The notes below the pieces were generated by a model that had not been told where the DNA came from, ran no database searches, and was given only the letters and a program-made list of their open reading frames with translations. The translations under genes and the position numbers were made by a program. Below, piece after piece: positions 1-6,598 of a stretch of DNA of 12,420 nt. This DNA is from RGIG1995 sp045658315 (GTDB taxonomy: Bacteria; Bacillota; Clostridia; Oscillospirales; CAG-272). The DNA is taken from the NCBI GenBank assembly GCA_045658315.1, contig JAZOUV010000051.1, forward strand, positions 1 through 12,420. The letters are read 5' to 3'. The number at the start of each line of letters is the position of its first letter. Position 1 is the stretch's first letter.

Positions 1-105
1 GGCATTGAACTTAATAAAGAAATGTTCGCAAAAAGTAGTCTTGAAAACCTAAACAAAAAATTACCAAATAAAGTTATTTCGGAGTATAATTATGAGCATA
101 ACTGA
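1..105 (+). CDS. C-terminal end of a probable DNA methyltransferase (partial)
   Basis: Only the last 34 codons lie in the window; the frame is open from base 1 to TGA at 103-105. The first residues read GIELNKEMFAKSSLENL. This resembles the strand after motif I of beta-class (motif IV first, motif I near the C-terminus) N4-cytosine or N6-adenine DNA methyltransferases, which typically read G-x-E-L-N-x-E-[YF] followed by a helix. In that class the SAM-binding motif I sits close to the C-terminus, which agrees with about 25 residues remaining. The next gene starts inside this one (ATG at 92, 14-base overlap) and resembles a nuclease, as expected of a type II restriction-modification pair. The short stretch alone does not prove the family. 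Confidence 0.5.
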   Translation, partial: GIELNKEMFAKSSLENLNKKLPNKVISEYNYEHN

Positions 106-706
106 AGAAACTAAAAAACTGGTCATAGGCTTATATGGAGAAATGCAATTATCAATGATATTGCATGAACTTGGTTGGCAAGTTCATCGTGCATATATCG
201 ATGAAGGTATTGACTTCACTATAACAAAATACTGGTGCCCGAAGTGCAAATAATACAGCAATCAATTGATAAGACACACCAAATACAAAGGGAAAAATGC
301 TAAATGTGTAACAAATTTGTGTGAGCACTGTAAAACGACAGAATTAAACGTTATTTCGAGATATTTGCATGTAAAAACCTCCGAAGGTATAGAGTCAACA
401 ACAAATTCCGACGAAATGAAATTTAGTTTTCATCCTAAGATTAGATATGATATGGGAGACGATGTTTTTTATGTTTGGATAGCAGTGTTCAATAACAAGC
501 TTGATAAAAAATGTCACTTTTATATTTTCAACACAAAAGATGTTTCAAAATTTGACGATACCAGCATCGATACTTATCAAATTACTGATAATCAAAAAAC
601 CACACTTACCATTACAAAAAATGGTGTTGTTACCACAAAAGGTGCAAAATATGATTATTCATGTTTTAATACCCAGTTCTATATGAATTTTGATGTTTTA
701 GAATAA
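92..706 (+). pseudogene. PD-(D/E)XK nuclease-like protein with a zinc ribbon, interrupted by an in-frame stop
   Basis: ATG at 92 has GGAG (81-84) seven bases upstream and overlaps the end of the preceding gene. The frame runs 53 codons to TAA at 251-253, then continues in the same frame to TAA at 704-706, about 204 residues in all. Read through the stop it makes one coherent domain: E17 in an LYGEMQLS helix, D41 in DEGIDFT, and K95 in LHVKTS, the E...D...(Q/E)xK spacing of PD-(D/E)XK nucleases (H93 replaces the usual Q/E). Two CxxC pairs (49/52 and 77/80) form a probable zinc ribbon between D41 and K95, and the stop falls inside it at codon 54. The second half (266-706) has only a TTG start and no Shine-Dalgarno, so it is probably not independently translated. 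I read it as the nonsense-inactivated endonuclease partner of the upstream methyltransferase; readthrough or a sequencing error remain possible. Confidence 0.6.
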
Positions 707-727
707 TCACCCCTCTTGTACACACAT

Positions 728-778
728 AAATAAAACTGCTCTCCCGTGCAAAACAAATGCGAAGGAGAGCTTTTATTT
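728..778. terminator. Bidirectional intrinsic terminator
   Basis: GCTCTCC (738-744) pairs with GGAGAGC (764-770), and an inner GCA/TGC pairing extends the hairpin. A T-rich run follows on the plus strand (771-778), and the complement of AAATAAAA (728-735) gives a U-run on the minus strand. It separates the convergent nuclease remnant and trpB and overlaps the trpB stop codon. Confidence 0.75.
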
Positions 779-1994
779 ATCTAATACCGTAGTTTTCTAT
801 TACATAGTCCATATCCTTGTCGCCTCGTCCGGAGAGGTTGATGAGGATAGAGCCCTTACCCATCTTCCTTGCAAGCTTCATACCGTAAGCAACCGCGTGT
901 GCACTCTCAATAGCAGGAATAATACCCTCAAGTCTTGAAAGCGTAAAGAAGGCGTCTATCGTCTCTTCATCATCTACAACGTCATATATTACTCTGCCGA
1001 GATCGTGTAAAAATGCATGCTCGGGACCTGATGAAGGATAATCAAGGCCGCTCGCTACAGAATATACGGGAGCCGGCTCTCCGTTTTCGTCCTTGAGCAT
1101 AATGCTGTTAAAGCCATGCATGATTCCCTCCGTGCCGTACTTCAAACTTGCCGCGTGATCGCCAAGCTTCGGACCTCTGCCGAGAGGTTCAACTCCGTAT
1201 ATATCAACATGGTCATTTAAAAAGCCCGAGAAAAAGCCCGCAGCATTTGAACCGCCGCCTACACAGGCAACAATAGCATCGGGAAGCTCACCCGTCATCG
1301 ACTTAAACTGTTCTCTTGCTTCAATGCCTACAACACTCTGAAAATCTCTTACCATCATAGGAAAAGGATGAGGTCCGAGAACCGAACCGATGCAGTAAAT
1401 AGCATCTTTATATTCCTTTGCATAAGCCTCAAAAGCCGCATCAACAGCCTCTTTAAGTGTTGCAAGACCGTGTGTTACCTCAACAACGTTTGCACCGAGT
1501 ATCTTCATTCTTGCTACATTTGGTGCCTGCTTCTTTATATCAACAGAGCCCATATATATATCACATTCAAGTCCGAAGTAAGCCGCCGCAGTCGCAAGAG
1601 CAACACCGTGCTGTCCTGCACCGGTCTCTGCAATAACCTTCTTCTTGCCCATATACTTCGCAAGAAGAGCTTCACCCATACAGTGATTGAGCTTATGAGC
1701 TCCCGTATGGTTCAAATCTTCTCTCTTTACGTAAAGCTGTACATTTCCCAACTTTCCCGAAAGTCTTTCAAGGTAAGAAACAGGAGTCGGTCTGCCCTGA
1801 AATTCCTTTCTGATTCTGCGAAGCTCGCTTATAAACTTGCTCGACTTGCATATTGTAAAATATGCTTCCGTGATCTCCTGCATAGCATTTTTAAGTTCCT
1901 CGGTAATATAACAACCGCCGTACTTGCCAAAATAGCCGTTTTCGTCAGGATAGTTCTTAAAATAAGTATCAAAATCAATTCCGTTAAATTTCAT
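777..1994 (-). CDS. trpB: Tryptophan synthase beta chain (orphan, divergent)
   Basis: Cytoplasmic PLP enzyme that condenses indole with L-serine to give L-tryptophan. The 405-residue length is normal. Visible family signatures are GRPTP (67-71), KREDLNHTGAHKLN with the PLP-binding lysine K101, AETGAGQHG (122-130, catalytic Glu123), GPHPFPMMVRDFQS, the phosphate-binding GGGSN (246-250) and SGLDYPSSGPEHA. It departs from the common TrpB form in HKLNH (usually HKINN) and in a long N-terminus (MKFNGIDFDTYFKNYPDENG) before YFGKYGG. No trpA or other trp gene lies beside it; the minus-strand neighbour upstream belongs to a vitamin transporter. The ATG at 1994 has a G-run (2003-2008) eight bases upstream. 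Control is by the Trp T-box at 2119-2416. An orphan, tryptophan-regulated TrpB suggests salvage of external indole, but trpA may lie elsewhere in the genome. Confidence 0.96.
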   Translation of the reverse strand: MKFNGIDFDTYFKNYPDENGYFGKYGGCYITEELKNAMQEITEAYFTICKSSKFISELRRIRKEFQGRPTPVSYLERLSGKLGNVQLYVKREDLNHTGAHKLNHCMGEALLAKYMGKKKVIAETGAGQHGVALATAAAYFGLECDIYMGSVDIKKQAPNVARMKILGANVVEVTHGLATLKEAVDAAFEAYAKEYKDAIYCIGSVLGPHPFPMMVRDFQSVVGIEAREQFKSMTGELPDAIVACVGGGSNAAGFFSGFLNDHVDIYGVEPLGRGPKLGDHAASLKYGTEGIMHGFNSIMLKDENGEPAPVYSVASGLDYPSSGPEHAFLHDLGRVIYDVVDDEETIDAFFTLSRLEGIIPAIESAHAVAYGMKLARKMGKGSILINLSGRGDKDMDYVIENYGIR

Positions 1995-2062
1995 TTTTAA
2001 TTCCCCCCAAATATATGTAAGTTATTATTATTCTGATTATTTAGTGAAAGTCTTTTACAGCC

Positions 2063-2089
2063 TCACCATCGTCTTGATAAAAGCTTCAT
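2063..2089 (-). CDS. Possible 8-residue leader peptide ending in Trp
   Basis: Between the T-box terminator and trpB, GGAGG (2096-2100) is followed after six bases by ATG and a short frame reading M-K-L-L-S-R-R-W, then TGA. The Shine-Dalgarno is the best in this region, better than that of trpB itself 68 bases downstream. A tryptophan codon immediately before the stop makes it a candidate ribosome-stalling sensor of charged tRNA-Trp, comparable in layout to the Bacillus subtilis rtpA locus, where a Trp T-box is followed by a Trp-containing leader peptide. Only one Trp codon is present, and I see no strong alternative hairpin before trpB, so a role in regulation is inference. Confidence 0.4.
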   Translation of the reverse strand: MKLLSRRW

Positions 2090-2118
2090 TTTTATCCTCC
2101 GTTTTGTTTTTTTAAAAC

Positions 2119-2156
2119 AAAAAATCCCCGACAGAAATACATTTTTTCTGTCAAGG
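2119..2156 (-). terminator. T-box conditional terminator
   Basis: On the minus strand CCTTGACAG (2156-2148) pairs with CTGTCGGGG (2134-2126), including two U-G pairs, followed by a T-run from 2124. The first arm overlaps the CGTCCTT (2159-2153) needed for the antiterminator, so the two structures exclude each other. Confidence 0.88.
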
Positions 2157-2416
2157 ACGAATAATCTTTTTATCCGCGTTGCCACCTTGATTCACGGTAA
2201 ATCCACCGCACACCTTTGCAAGATACAAACATATCTCAGACTTCTTACGGGAGCCTTACTTCCGTTGCAGAATACTCGGCAAAACATAAGTCGCCTTTGA
2301 CTGCCCCCTCCGCGGTCCATTTAATGCTCTGTTTTTCATCGGGTTCTCAGCTTTCTCCGACTCTCTGTGGAAGCATAAACATTTTTATCTCCGCATCAAC
2401 GGTTTAAATATATTAT
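2119..2416 (-). promoter_or_regulatory. Tryptophan-specific T-box riboswitch controlling trpB
   Basis: The minus strand carries the conserved T-box AAGGTGGCAACGCGG (2188-2174). Its bulge TGGC (2184-2181) is complementary to a tRNA ending in GCCA, the end expected for bacterial tRNA-Trp (discriminator G). In Stem I, GCGG near the 5' end pairs with CCGC (2315-2312); directly before that lies AAATGGA, placing TGG (2319-2317) in the specifier position, the Trp codon. An AGAGAG element follows the proximal half of Stem I, as usual. AAGG/ACG of the T-box can pair with CGTCCTT to form the antiterminator, competing with the terminator at 2156-2119. Uncharged tRNA-Trp should therefore allow transcription of trpB. 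Specifier and discriminator agree independently. Confidence 0.93.
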
Positions 2417-2422
2417 ATACGA

Positions 2423-2451
2423 ATTATATCACCGAAATAACTTCTTGTCAA
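2423..2451 (-). promoter_or_regulatory. Promoter of the T-box/trpB transcript
   Basis: On the minus strand there is a perfect TTGACA (2451-2446), a 17-base spacer and a perfect TATAAT (2428-2423). Transcription should begin near 2416, just ahead of T-box Stem I. Confidence 0.9.
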
Positions 2452-2462
2452 TAGGGTTTATT

Positions 2463-2495
2463 AAAAAAAGAGCTGTTACACATTTGCAACAGCTC
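2463..2495 (-). terminator. Terminator of the corrinoid-uptake operon
   Basis: GAGCTGTT and AACAGCTC form a perfect 8-bp stem (2488-2495 with 2470-2477) with a 10-base loop. A run of seven T on the minus strand follows (2469-2463). It begins five bases after the stop of the ECF S component and ends just upstream of the T-box promoter, separating the two units. Confidence 0.9.
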
Positions 2496-2500
2496 CACAT

Positions 2501-3013
2501 TTAATATGTATATTTATGAGCAAGTTTCATTGCCTTTATAAGCGGAACTATCATGATCCCGCATATCAAATTACTTACTCCGTGTATAGCATCAAACGGA
2601 AATCCCGATATGATCCAAGCAATTGTTTGTTCGATACCAAATCCAAAAAACAATGCCTGAGCCGGTGCATAAAGAATACCGTAGAGAAATCCGTGTAATG
2701 AACACACTACCATATATACCACAGGTGCAATCTTCGGAGACATCTTCTTAGGCAAAAGCATTACTGCCCCCCAAAGAACAGTCCATATATACAAATACGG
2801 GATCCACCAAACATTAAATCCGTAAAACAAACCTAAAGCAAACACAAAAATATATATCGGATACAATGCTTTTAATCTGTACACAACCGTAATTGCAACA
2901 ATAAACACACCAATAAGATGTATGTTGGGGAACACTTCCATTACAAGCTTTGATGCAAACATCAAGCCGCCCAACATACCGAAAACAGCAATTTCTTTAA
3001 TATTGAGCTTCAT
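2501..3013 (-). CDS. ECF transporter S component, probably for cobalamin
   Basis: A 170-residue integral membrane protein with about five or six hydrophobic segments (roughly 8-25, 32-48, 50-66, 70-87, 95-115, 130-158) and short connecting loops, the size and layout of substrate-binding S subunits of energy-coupling factor vitamin importers. The N-terminal EIAVFGMLGGLMFASKL segment fits the helix that docks on EcfT. Its ATG follows the stop of the lipoprotein gene with no gap (TAA-ATG), so the two are translationally coupled. The upstream cobalamin riboswitch makes a corrinoid the likely substrate (CbrT-like function). No EcfA/EcfT genes are present here, so it would use a shared energising module encoded elsewhere. 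Family from architecture, substrate from the riboswitch; I did not identify the subfamily from sequence alone. Confidence 0.82.
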   Translation of the reverse strand: MKLNIKEIAVFGMLGGLMFASKLVMEVFPNIHLIGVFIVAITVVYRLKALYPIYIFVFALGLFYGFNVWWIPYLYIWTVLWGAVMLLPKKMSPKIAPVVYMVVCSLHGFLYGILYAPAQALFFGFGIEQTIAWIISGFPFDAIHGVSNLICGIMIVPLIKAMKLAHKYTY

Positions 3014-3544
3014 TTACTTAGAAACCTTAAAAGTGTAAGTCTTTCCTTCTTCAATTTTTGTCATATCAACGCCGGACATTGCATATTCTCCGTCAACGTA
3101 AAAGCCCCAATATGTCTTGTCATTGTCAAAATCGGCAACAATTCCGTTCACCTTTTTTACATACAAACCGTAAGGACCTTCTTCACCCTCAATAAGCTTT
3201 AGCTCAAGCAATGCCTCGCCTACAATTTCCTTGTCTGTCTTAATAACAAATTTAGTCTCTTTCCCGTCAAACTCAACCACCGTAAAGTCAAACTTTTTTG
3301 CACCCTCGCCAAGAAATTTCACATCTGAATCCGAGTCTGTTTCAGAGTTTTCCTGAGAGCCGATGTCATCAGTTGTTTCTTCGGTGTCGTCGTCCACGAG
3401 GTTTGGCTGTTCAACATTTTCAGCCTTTGTCTCCTCGTTTCCGTCTGCTTCGTTGCTGCAACCGATCGTAAACAGTGCTGTAGCCGCTATAAGCACAATA
3501 CAAAGGATCACAGACAACAATTTTTTTAATTGTGTCATTTTCAT
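3014..3544 (-). CDS. DUF4430 (transcobalamin-like) lipoprotein, probable corrinoid-binding partner of the ECF transporter
   Basis: A 176-residue exported lipoprotein. MKMTQLKKLL starts a lipoprotein signal peptide; the likely lipidated cysteine is C29 in LFTIGCS (the -3 residue is Thr or a neighbour, slightly off consensus). A very acidic linker of about 45 residues (rich in E, D, S, T) spans the wall. The rest (about 76-176) matches DUF4430, the domain shared with the C-terminal lobe of transcobalamin/intrinsic factor: GLYVKKVNGI, then YWGFYVDGEYAMSGVD and a terminal KTYTFKV strand. ATG at 3544 is chosen because AAAGGAG lies eight bases upstream and the signal peptide starts there; the longer frame up to 3679 would run through the riboswitch leader. 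Together with the S component this suggests a surface protein presenting a corrinoid to the importer, which is inference. Confidence 0.85.
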   Translation of the reverse strand: MKMTQLKKLLSVILCIVLIAATALFTIGCSNEADGNEETKAENVEQPNLVDDDTEETTDDIGSQENSETDSDSDVKFLGEGAKKFDFTVVEFDGKETKFVIKTDKEIVGEALLELKLIEGEEGPYGLYVKKVNGIVADFDNDKTYWGFYVDGEYAMSGVDMTKIEEGKTYTFKVSK

Positions 3545-3629
3545 TTGTTTTTCTCCTTTTGTAAAAATATTAAATTGTACGTTTCTCTTTTCTCCGGCAC
3601 CTCGCAGAGTTTTTATCGAAAACGATTCA

Positions 3630-3800
3630 TGCAGTTCTCGGATATACCGGCTTCTATGCATATTTTTCTGTCTTCTCAAGTAAAAAACTCAATGACACTT
3701 TCTCCGAAAAAGCGGCTTCGGATAAGAAAAATATTGTTTATTGCATATTACGGAGACGGGCTCGCACAGGACTCACACCTGTTTCCCCAAAAAAAGCATT
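3630..3800 (-). promoter_or_regulatory. Cobalamin riboswitch
   Basis: In the minus-strand leader, GGGGAAACAGG (3788-3778) leads into GTGTGAGTCCTGTGCGAG and then CCCGTCTCCGTAA (3760-3748). This is the conserved core of cobalamin riboswitches (GGGAA..GGUG.RA.UCC..GCG..CCCGCCACYGU). TATGC (3747-3743) can pair with GCATA (3659-3655) to close the next helix. A peripheral hairpin TCCGAA/TTCGGA lies at about 3703-3722, and a degenerate B12-box-like AAGCCGGTATATCCG sits at 3653-3639. The region between this and the lipoprotein ATG (3545-3635) shows no U-tract terminator, so control may be at translation. Ligand-bound riboswitches of this class repress uptake genes when B12 is abundant. Confidence 0.85.
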
Positions 3801-3805
3801 ACACT

Positions 3806-3834
3806 ATAATAACACCGCATAAAACTTTTGTCAA
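3806..3834 (-). promoter_or_regulatory. Promoter of the corrinoid-uptake operon
   Basis: Minus strand TTGACA (3834-3829), 17-base spacer, TATTAT (3811-3806). The predicted start near 3799 places the whole cobalamin aptamer in the leader. Confidence 0.8.
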
Positions 3835-3860
3835 TACAGAAAAGGGGCAGAGAAGTCAGA

Positions 3861-3902
3861 ACGCACCAAAGTTCTTCCCCGCAGTAAAAGGCTTTGGTGC
3901 GT
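3861..3902. repeat. 11-bp perfect inverted repeat between pcrA and the riboswitch promoter
   Basis: ACGCACCAAAG (3861-3871) and CTTTGGTGCGT (3892-3902) are perfect inverted copies around a 20-base loop. It lies 53 bases beyond the pcrA stop but has no U-run directly after either arm. On the minus strand an alternative weaker pairing of GGGG (3880-3877) with CCCC (3847-3844) before TTTT would place a terminator-like end. It may be the pcrA 3' end or an operator upstream of the operon promoter. Confidence 0.6.
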
Positions 3903-3954
3903 GCTTATCGTATATTAGGCTTCGTTTGTTTTAATTTGACTTTTTCAGCCTTTT

Positions 3955-6357
3955 TTAAATCTTTTTGAGTTTTGCATAAGTTGCCATAAGCTTTTTTGTA
4001 CCTGCATTATCAAACGCAATTTCGTAAAGTATATCAGCACCCATAGGCTTTGCCGAAAGTAATGTTCCTTCACCGAAGGTTATATGTCTTACCCTATCCC
4101 CCGTAGAAAGAATTGCAACACCTGAAGCTTTTGCTTTGCCCGGCTCCTCAGGTCTCTTGAAAATCTCTTTAGACATTTCAATTCGCCGTCTGGGCTTAAA
4201 CGCATTCTTCTGCTCGATTGCATATTTTTCCGCATCCGAAAGCTCTCGTTTTATATATTCTTCGGGTATTTCTTCAACAAAACGCGACATTCTGTTGTAC
4301 TGTGTCTGACCGAATACCATTCGCTCTCTTACACAAGTACATACAAGCACCTCTCTCGCCCTCGTTATCGCAACATAACAAAGTCTGCGTTCTTCCTCGA
4401 TCTCTTCTTCAAAAACGTTTTGTCCGCCGGGGAATATCCCCTCTTCAAGACCGGGAATAAAGACCACCGGAAACTCAAGTCCTTTTGCACTGTGTACAGT
4501 CATAATAGTAACAGCATCGGCATCCTTGTCATAGTTATCTATATCAGCAACCAACGAAACCTCTTCAAGATATGATGCAAGTGTGCCGTCGGGATTATTG
4601 TCAATATATTCCTCGGCGTTTGAAATCATCTGAAGAACGTTCTCAAGACGCTCTTTCTCTTCCTCGCCTGCCGATATTAGCATATTTTCATAACCCGAAA
4701 GCCTTATGGTCTTTTCCACCAGTTCACTTAACAGCACCTTTTCCGACATGTCGCGAAGATGTTCTATAAGCATAACAAACTCTGTCAGCTTGGAAGCCGC
4801 CTGAGACAAAGCCTTGTAGTTCTTACAGTTTTTCATAACCGAGAACATACTGCATCCCTCTGCCGCCGCAATTTTTTCAACGGCATTCATTGTTGTATCG
4901 CCAAGCTTACGCTTAGGTTCGTTCACTATTCGTCTCAGTCTCAGATTGTCGTCGGGATTGTTTATCAAGCAAAGATAAGAAAGAATATCCTTAACTTCTT
5001 TACGCTCATAAAATCTTTGACCGCAAAGCATACGAAAAGGTATTCCACTCTTTACAAACACATTCTCTATCGTGCTTGACTGAACATTCATTCTGCAAAG
5101 TATTGCAAAATCGGAATACTTCCGCTTTTCTTTTATAACCAACTCAACAATCTTGTTAATTATATATTTTGCCTCGTCGACCTGATTATCGCAACGACGC
5201 AGGTATATCTGCTCTCCTCCCTTTTTATCAGTCCAAAGCTCCTTGCCTTTTCTGCCTATATTGTTTCTGATAACCGAGTTTGCCGCATCAAGAATATATT
5301 TTGTTGACCTGTAATTCTGCTCTAACTTGATAACCGACACGTTTTCAAAAGTTTTGTCAAAATTTAAAATATTCTCTATGGTAGCACCTCTGAATTTATA
5401 AATACTCTGGTCATCATCACCCACAGCCATAATATTATTGTAGCCGCCCGCAAGCAGGGACGCCAAAACAAACTGTGCGTGGTTTGTATCCTGATACTCA
5501 TCTATGCAAACATACTTGAATTTTCTTTGATAATATTTTCTTGTCTCTTCATCATTCTGCAAAAGCTCGACGGTCTTCATAATTATATCATCAAAATCAA
5601 CCGCATTAGCCTCCGTCATTTTCTGTTGATACAGCCTGTAAACAGATGCTATCTTAGCCAATCTGTAGTTTGCCATACCATTCTCGTCAACAGCATCTCT
5701 TGCATAAATGTCAGGTGTAATCAGCTTGTCCTTCGCTCTGCTTATCTCGTTTCTGACAAGCTTCGGATTCAAAAACTTTTCGTCAATATTAAGCTCTTTT
5801 AAACAAGAAGAAATAAGCTTTTTGGTATCCTCTGTATCGTATATTGTAAGACTGTTCTTTTGAAGCCCTATTCTGTCTCCAAACTTTCTCAGCATTCTGA
5901 GACAAACCGAGTGGAAAGTTCCCGTCCATATATCGTTTGCTTCATCCTTCAAGTCTCTTTCAAGTCTCTCCGCTATTTCCTTTGCCGCCTTATTGGTAAA
6001 CGTAATTGCAAGCAATCCCCACGGCGGACAAGGTTCAACGGCATATTCTCTCAAAAGTGCCTCTATCTCCTCTTTGTCCGCATTCTTTGCGTTTTCCAAC
6101 CGTTCAACATCCGCCAAATCCAAACCGTACGGTAATAAATCGGAATAATATGTATTGCCAAACTTGATAATATATGCGATCCTGTTCACAAGTACGGTAG
6201 TCTTTCCGCTTCCCGCACCCGCCAAAATCAAAAGCGGATTATTTACGGTAAATACCGCCTTTCTCTGCATCTCATTCAAATGTCCGTAAAGAATGTCAAA
6301 AAGCTCTCTCTTTGCTTTAATAAAACGTTCTTCCAATGCCGTCATTTTTTTCTCCAT
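3955..6357 (-). CDS. pcrA: ATP-dependent DNA helicase PcrA/UvrD (superfamily 1A)
   Basis: A 3'-5' DNA helicase/translocase for nucleotide-excision and mismatch repair, replication restart and RecA removal. All SF1A motifs are readable: Q motif LNEMQRKAV (27-35), Walker A AGAGSGKT (46-53), TFTNKAAKEI (119-128), TGTFHS (145-150), Walker B DEYQD (286-290), motif III GDDDQSIYKFRGA (313-325), motif IV QNYRS (347-351), motif V TVHSAKGLEF (620-629) and motif VI YVAITRAR (661-668). The C-terminal segment from about 746 (TGDRVRHITFGEGTLLS) is the Tudor-like domain that contacts RNA polymerase in PcrA. Between Walker A and motif Ia there is an acidic segment of about 45 residues (about 66-112) absent from Bacillus PcrA. 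Two starts are plausible: ATG 6357 (GGGGGA upstream) and ATG 6345, whose GGAG lies within the first codons; the longer is given. Confidence 0.97.
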   Translation of the reverse strand: MEKKMTALEERFIKAKRELFDILYGHLNEMQRKAVFTVNNPLLILAGAGSGKTTVLVNRIAYIIKFGNTYYSDLLPYGLDLADVERLENAKNADKEEIEALLREYAVEPCPPWGLLAITFTNKAAKEIAERLERDLKDEANDIWTGTFHSVCLRMLRKFGDRIGLQKNSLTIYDTEDTKKLISSCLKELNIDEKFLNPKLVRNEISRAKDKLITPDIYARDAVDENGMANYRLAKIASVYRLYQQKMTEANAVDFDDIIMKTVELLQNDEETRKYYQRKFKYVCIDEYQDTNHAQFVLASLLAGGYNNIMAVGDDDQSIYKFRGATIENILNFDKTFENVSVIKLEQNYRSTKYILDAANSVIRNNIGRKGKELWTDKKGGEQIYLRRCDNQVDEAKYIINKIVELVIKEKRKYSDFAILCRMNVQSSTIENVFVKSGIPFRMLCGQRFYERKEVKDILSYLCLINNPDDNLRLRRIVNEPKRKLGDTTMNAVEKIAAAEGCSMFSVMKNCKNYKALSQAASKLTEFVMLIEHLRDMSEKVLLSELVEKTIRLSGYENMLISAGEEEKERLENVLQMISNAEEYIDNNPDGTLASYLEEVSLVADIDNYDKDADAVTIMTVHSAKGLEFPVVFIPGLEEGIFPGGQNVFEEEIEEERRLCYVAITRAREVLVCTCVRERMVFGQTQYNRMSRFVEEIPEEYIKRELSDAEKYAIEQKNAFKPRRRIEMSKEIFKRPEEPGKAKASGVAILSTGDRVRHITFGEGTLLSAKPMGADILYEIAFDNAGTKKLMATYAKLKKI

Positions 6358-6438
6358 TTTGTCCCCCTGAGTCCCATGAAAAAAGATTTATACGTCTATT
6401 TGATACTTCTTGCATATAATACGCAAAAGTACTTATTT

Positions 6439-6467
6439 ATTATAACATATTCCTTTCAAAATTGGAA
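6439..6467 (-). promoter_or_regulatory. Probable pcrA promoter (extended -10)
   Basis: Minus strand TATAAT (6444-6439) preceded by TG one base upstream, i.e. TGTTATAAT. A weak -35 TTCCAA (6467-6462) lies 17 bases away. This leaves a leader of about 75 bases before pcrA. Confidence 0.65.
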
Positions 6468-6495
6468 CAACCGTTTTAAATAATTTTTTATTTTT

Positions 6496-6520
6496 AGTAA
6501 AAAAGAACTTATTTTTTACT
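6496..6520. repeat. AT-rich 9-bp inverted repeat in the pcrA / Cys-rich gene intergenic region
   Basis: AGTAAAAAA (6496-6504) and TTTTTTACT (6512-6520) are perfect inverted copies with a 7-base spacer, about 25 bases upstream of the probable promoter for the gene at 6599. It could be an operator or simply phased A-tracts; nothing more can be said from sequence. The rest of this 241-base gap holds the two divergent promoters. Confidence 0.45.
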
Positions 6521-6544
6521 GTTGCATATTATATTACAAAGGTA

Positions 6545-6574
6545 TTTACAAACGATTATGCCTTATAATATATA
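6545..6574 (+). promoter_or_regulatory. Possible promoter of the Cys-rich gene
   Basis: TTTACA (6545-6550), 18-base spacer, TATATA (6569-6574); an overlapping TATAAT at 6564-6569 has no well-spaced -35. The true start, and whether a sporulation sigma factor is used, cannot be judged. Confidence 0.4.
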
Positions 6575-6598
6575 AACATAGATGGAGGAATTATTATT

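Noticed and set aside
266..706. Independent gene starting at TTG 266
   Set aside because: No ribosome site, and it is in the same frame as, and completes the domain of, the ORF from 92; treated as the second half of a broken gene.
1368..2000. Plus-strand ORF of 210 codons
   Set aside because: Antisense shadow of trpB; composition is Ser/Cys/Tyr-rich with no domain.
2216..2407. Plus-strand ORF of 63 codons
   Set aside because: It is the reverse complement of the T-box Stem I and linker; no coding signals.
3545..3679. N-terminal extension of the DUF4430 lipoprotein
   Set aside because: It would place a signal peptide 50 residues inside the protein and translate the riboswitch leader; the start at 3544 has a proper ribosome site.
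3530..3934. Plus-strand ORF across the riboswitch
   Set aside because: Antisense to the leader RNA and promoter; no ribosome site or recognisable domain.
4218..6135. Several plus-strand ORFs of 65-107 codons within pcrA
   Set aside because: All are antisense shadows of a fully conserved helicase gene.
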